Below, piece after piece: positions 7,201 through 9,325 of a stretch of DNA of 9,325 nt. The stretch's first letter is position 1, and each line of letters begins with the position of its first letter. Made by a program: the position numbers and the translations under genes. The DNA comes from an uncultured Thermomicrobia bacterium. Lineage in GTDB: Bacteria; Chloroflexota; Chloroflexia; Thermomicrobiales; JALYUS01. The stretch is taken from positions 1 to 9,325 of the forward strand of contig CALBSO010000035.1 in assembly GCA_937968015.1 (NCBI GenBank). The letters run 5' to 3'. Below the pieces are notes generated by a model, which did no database searches, was not told the DNA's origin, and worked only from the letters and a program-made list of their open reading frames with translations.

Positions 7201-8100
7201 GGGGCTGTCAAGGACAATCTGTGTAAATGCAGGGCTTATGCGTTCTCCCTGAGGGGAATGCCGAGGAAGGCGAGTGCGGCGTGTGCATTCCCACTGTAGA
7301 AGCGTAAGCGCTCGGCAATCGTGCGCCATCCCGCTCGGTGCAACAGACTGACGACGGTCTCGCGCAGCATCGCCATGATGCTCGGCCCGTTTCCTGTGTG
7401 GATCAAACTGCGATCCTCGCCCAACGTCACGCCTTTGACATAATGGAGCCCGTTCTCGACCTGCCAGTGTCCACGCACCAAGGCCAGCAACCGCGGCGCG
7501 TCCGCTACGTCGGCAGGCAGGCTCGTGACCGCATAGCGCACCGCTTCGTGGCGCCCTCCACGCTCCCACCAGACCCGCTCAATCATGATGACCTGTGCGA
7601 GGCCAGGCCAATCAAGGTAGTCATTGAGCGCCGTCGAGGCGATGAGGTGGCGGACCTCAACGCGCCCGTGCCCCTTGTCCACCGTGGTCGTCATGCGCAT
7701 GTCCCACGCAGGCAGGCTCGCCGCACGCAACGCGGCATCGGCACGAGACGCGAACAGCGTGGTGATCGCCCGCAGCAGCGTTGCTTGATTCTCCTTGACA
7801 ATCACGAGGTAATCACCGCCCGCCTCCCTGAGCGTCGCGCACAGATCGGTGTCACAGTAGAGGGCATCCCCCGTCAGCACGCGTCCCTGCCAATCCACAC
7901 CGCCGATCAATGCGAGGGCGGCAGTCAGTTCGGCTTCCACCTTCTCCCCGCTGTGGTCGAGCGGCAGTTGGGCGGCGACGATGCCGAGTCGGTGGAGTAC
8001 GGCACTGAGCATGTAGACGGGATACTCCGGTTGGTCGGCACAGGCGAGGCGACCCCGCTGCGCTTTGCCGTCGAACGCCACGCCTGGAGTTGCCCCGGAT
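7201..8100 (-). mobile_element. ISAs1-family insertion sequence remnant, 5' part missing
   Basis: The element is defined by the transposase gene it contains. The 3'-side end is placed near 7201, where the minus strand ends in TTGACAGCCCC shortly after the transposase stop. This resembles ISAs1-family termini as I remember them, but the opposite inverted repeat is missing, so it cannot be confirmed. The other edge, near 8100, abuts the end of an IS3-family element. No target duplication can be tested with one end only. Confidence 0.55.
7236..8099 (-). pseudogene. ISAs1-family DDE transposase, N-terminally truncated
   Basis: An open frame from about 8099 (first possible start GTG at 8081) to the stop at 7236 gives a 281-aa product beginning VAFDGKAQRG. 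This matches the point in ISAs1 transposases where the first catalytic aspartate occurs (I(A/D)GKTLRG-like). It contains the second aspartate in LTGDALYC (D72), the VKENQ motif (usually VKGNQ), and HWQVENGLHYV with catalytic E209 followed by VTLGEDRS. The whole catalytic region looks intact. Family proteins are about 370-400 aa, so roughly 100 N-terminal residues, including the DDE-associated domain, are absent. In frame, the sequence upstream runs straight into the IS3 orfB stop (TAG, 8120-8118). I infer disruption by the IS3 element and loss of function. Confidence 0.82.
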
Positions 8101-8117
8101 TGGTGGATAGTGAAAGG

Positions 8118-9001
8118 CTACGCTACCTGCCCATCTCTTGTCCACCTCCTTTCGCAGGCCATCGGCGACAGATGGCCGAGTGCGGAATGCCGACGGTGGG
8201 TGTTATAGAAGCCTTCGATATAGTCGAAGACAGCGAGTCGCGCGGCACTCTTTGTCGGGAAGCGGTGGCGCGCCAACAACTCGCATTCGAGCGTGGCGAA
8301 GAAACTCTCCGCCAGCGCGTTAGCGAAACAATCACCGCGACTGCCCATCGAGGCGACCAAGCCAGCGTCGCGCAAGAGCCGCCCGAAGGCGAGGCTCGTG
8401 TCTTGGCTGCCCTGATCTGAGTGATGGATGACCCCGGCAGGTTGGCGCCGCCAGACGGCCATTTCGACGGCTTCGATCACCAACTCGGTGCGCAGATGAT
8501 CGGCCATCGCCCAACCGACGATCCGGTGGCTATAGACGTCAAGGACGATGGCCAGATAGAGGAAGCCCGTCCACGTCGGGATATAGGTGATGTCCGCCAC
8601 CCACAGGTGATCCGGCGCTGGGGCGGTAAAATCCCGGCGCACGAGGTCCGGCGCCGGTGCAGCATCCGGCGCGCGCCGCGTCGTTCGTGGGCCTTTGCGC
8701 CGGTGACAGCCGTGCAAACCGGCGATCCGCAGCAACCGGGCGACCCGTTTACGCGAGCAATCCACCCCTTCCTCGCGCAGTTCGGCGTGAATACGCGGCG
8801 CCCCATATCTGCCCAGAGGGCACCCGCGCGGCTGCGCGCATGGATCGCGCGAATCGATGCACCGAGGGCCGCGTCGCTGACCGCTCGCGCCGACGGCGGT
8901 CGTTTCACCCAGGCATAGTACCCGCTGGGGGAGACACCCAGCAGTCGGCACCTCCGGGTGATCGCATGGTTGGCCTTCTCCGTCTCGATAAACCAAAACA
9001 C
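8118..9001 (-). pseudogene. IS3-family OrfB transposase (rve integrase), broken by an internal frameshift
   Basis: The protein is readable in two frames. The first, from GTG at 9001, starts MFWFIETEKANHAITRRCRLLGV and continues with SPSGYYAWVKRPPSA and IRAIHARSR, the HTH_21-type N-terminal region. The second resumes at 8810 with RYGAPRIHAELREEGV and contains the rve catalytic core: D135 in VADITY (codon 8594-8592), D194 in HHSDQGSQ (8417-8415) and E230 in NALAESFF (8309-8307). Residue numbers are counted from 8996. Exactly 35 residues separate the last two, as in the D-D(35)E family. The usual family sequence at the break is SRG-x-YGAPRIH. Removing 14 nt (8813-8826) restores SRGRYGAPRIH, so I infer an insertion there. 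Substitutions such as SQDTS for the usual SQYTS also suggest decay. Confidence 0.85.
8813..8826 (-). other. Apparent 14-nt insertion breaking IS3 orfB
   Basis: Deleting these 14 nt joins the two reading frames as SRG-RYGAPRIH, the expected IS3-family sequence. The segment overlaps a perfect short inverted repeat TGCCC-AGA-GGGCA (8810-8822). A true mutation and a sequencing or assembly error are both possible. Confidence 0.6.
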
Positions 9002-9278
9002 CGCTCGCGGATCGCGTTGCTCTCCCGGGCGAAGAAGGCCGCGGCTTTTTTCAGGATCTCCCGTTCCTCTTTGAGGATGCGGTTCTCGCGGCGTAACTGG
9101 CGCAGTTCCTCGAGTTCGCCGCTGGTCAGCCCGTCACGCTGGCCGGTATCGATTTCCGCTTGCCGGACCCAGCCGCGTAACGCCTGATCCGAGATGCCGA
9201 GGTCGTTTGCGATCACCGGGATCGACTTGCCGCTACTCTGGACCAGCCGCACGGCTTCAGCCCGGAACGCGGGGGGAT
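8905..9278 (-). CDS. IS3-family OrfA (helix-turn-helix protein), 5' end missing
   Basis: This is the DNA-binding subunit of the IS3 transposase. The readable frame begins PPAFRAEAVRLVQSSGKS, matching the conserved opening of OrfA proteins (x-P-x-F-R-x-E-A-V-R-L-V), so only about 5-10 residues are lost beyond 9278. The helix-turn-helix (IPVIANDLGISDQALRGWV) is followed by a leucine-zipper-like segment (ELEELRQLRRENRILKEEREILKKA) for oligomerisation. OrfA proteins of this type usually end shortly after FFARE; here the zero frame stays open to 8905, overlapping orfB. The internal GTG at 9252 is not the true start. Confidence 0.88.
9045..9051 (-). promoter_or_regulatory. Candidate A6G programmed frameshift site
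   Basis: The minus strand reads AAAAAAG within ILKKAAAFF of OrfA. The orfB frame is -1 relative to orfA, and that frame has no stop between here and the orfB start region (9001). This is the classic signal by which IS3-family elements make the OrfAB fusion transposase. In this element the zero frame reads CTG-AAA-AAA-GCC rather than A-AAA-AAG, so the phase is not the standard one and slippage would be less ideal. Confidence 0.55.
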
Positions 9279-9325
9279 CTGTCTCTTATACACATCTCCG
9301 AGCCCACGAGACAGGCAGAAATCTC
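9279..9325. other. Nextera sequencing adapter (Tn5 mosaic end, i7 adapter and index), not genomic
   Basis: Positions 9279-9297 are the 19-bp Tn5 mosaic end, CTGTCTCTTATACACATCT. They are followed by the Nextera read-2/i7 adapter CCGAGCCCACGAGAC (9298-9312), an 8-base index AGGCAGAA (9313-9320; i7 index N703 as I recall it), and ATCTC (9321-9325), the beginning of the P7 flow-cell sequence. This is library adapter left on the end of an assembled contig, so the last trustworthy genomic base is about 9278. Confidence 0.98.

Larger units (their letters stand above)
8101..9278 (-). mobile_element. IS3-family insertion sequence, incomplete (5' end beyond the sequence)
   Basis: It contains orfA and orfB of an IS3-type element in the usual arrangement with a frame change between them. 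The 3'-side terminus is placed at 8101 because the plus strand there begins TGGTGGATAG, in keeping with the TG...CA ends of the family, and because ISAs1 coding sequence resumes right beside it. The exact end is inferred, since the matching left inverted repeat lies past the genomic end at 9278. The orfB break described below suggests this copy is inactive on its own. Confidence 0.75.

Noticed and set aside
7338..8420. A 360-codon open frame on the plus strand
   Set aside because: It runs antisense across both IS fragments and the junction between them, has no family resemblance, and is the high-GC shadow of the two transposase genes.
1..9278. CRISPR array, tRNA, rRNA or a phage/defence gene cluster
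   Set aside because: I saw no spaced direct repeats, no tRNA-like cloverleaf or rRNA sequence, and no proteins of defence or phage families on either strand.
9279..9325. A natural Tn5/IS50-like transposon end
   Set aside because: The mosaic end is followed directly by the synthetic i7 adapter, an index and the P7 start, which shows a library origin.

Overview
The window is about 9.28 kb of GC-rich bacterial DNA followed by 47 bases of sequencing adapter (9279-9325). Every gene I can support lies on the minus strand, so transcription runs from high to low coordinates. The solute-binding protein has a twin-arginine lipoprotein signal followed by a Pro/Ala/Thr/Gly linker. Together with the high GC and frequent GTG starts, this resembles Chloroflexota (Thermomicrobia/Sphaerobacter-like) genomes. 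That assignment is an inference; an actinobacterium is a possible alternative.

Region 1 (1-7001) is one compact operon, listed here in transcription order. It has a Gfo/Idh/MocA-family NAD(P)-dependent oxidoreductase (7001-5898), a short mannonate-dehydratase-like TIM-barrel protein (5901-5062), and a 644-residue family-5 solute-binding lipoprotein (5014-3080). These are followed by two DppB/DppC-type permeases (2999-1995 and 1993-1064), a DppD-type ATPase (1067-78), and the first 18 codons of the partner DppF-type ATPase, cut by the window edge (54-1). Junctions are overlaps of 4 nt or gaps of 1-80 nt, nearly all with strong Shine-Dalgarno sequences. A hairpin sits between the binding-protein gene and the permease genes. 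The two sugar-type enzymes suggest that this 'peptide-type' transporter imports a carbohydrate, perhaps a uronate or glycoside, which the enzymes then process. The substrate cannot be read from the sequence.

Region 2 (7002-7200) is a short leader upstream of the operon. I see no convincing promoter in it.

Region 3 (7201-9278) is a pile-up of insertion sequences. An ISAs1-family transposase gene, lacking its N-terminal domain, is cut at about 8100 by one end of an IS3-family element. The IS3 element has orfA (its start lies beyond the end), a candidate A6G frameshift site, and an orfB broken by what looks like a 14-nt insertion although the DDE triad is intact. The genomic sequence stops inside this IS, a typical place for an assembly to break.

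Region 4 (9279-9325) is the Tn5 mosaic end plus Nextera i7 adapter and index, so it is not biological. I did not find a convincing new defence, CRISPR, RNA or other undescribed system. The most notable biological point is the coupling of the transporter to the two sugar enzymes.
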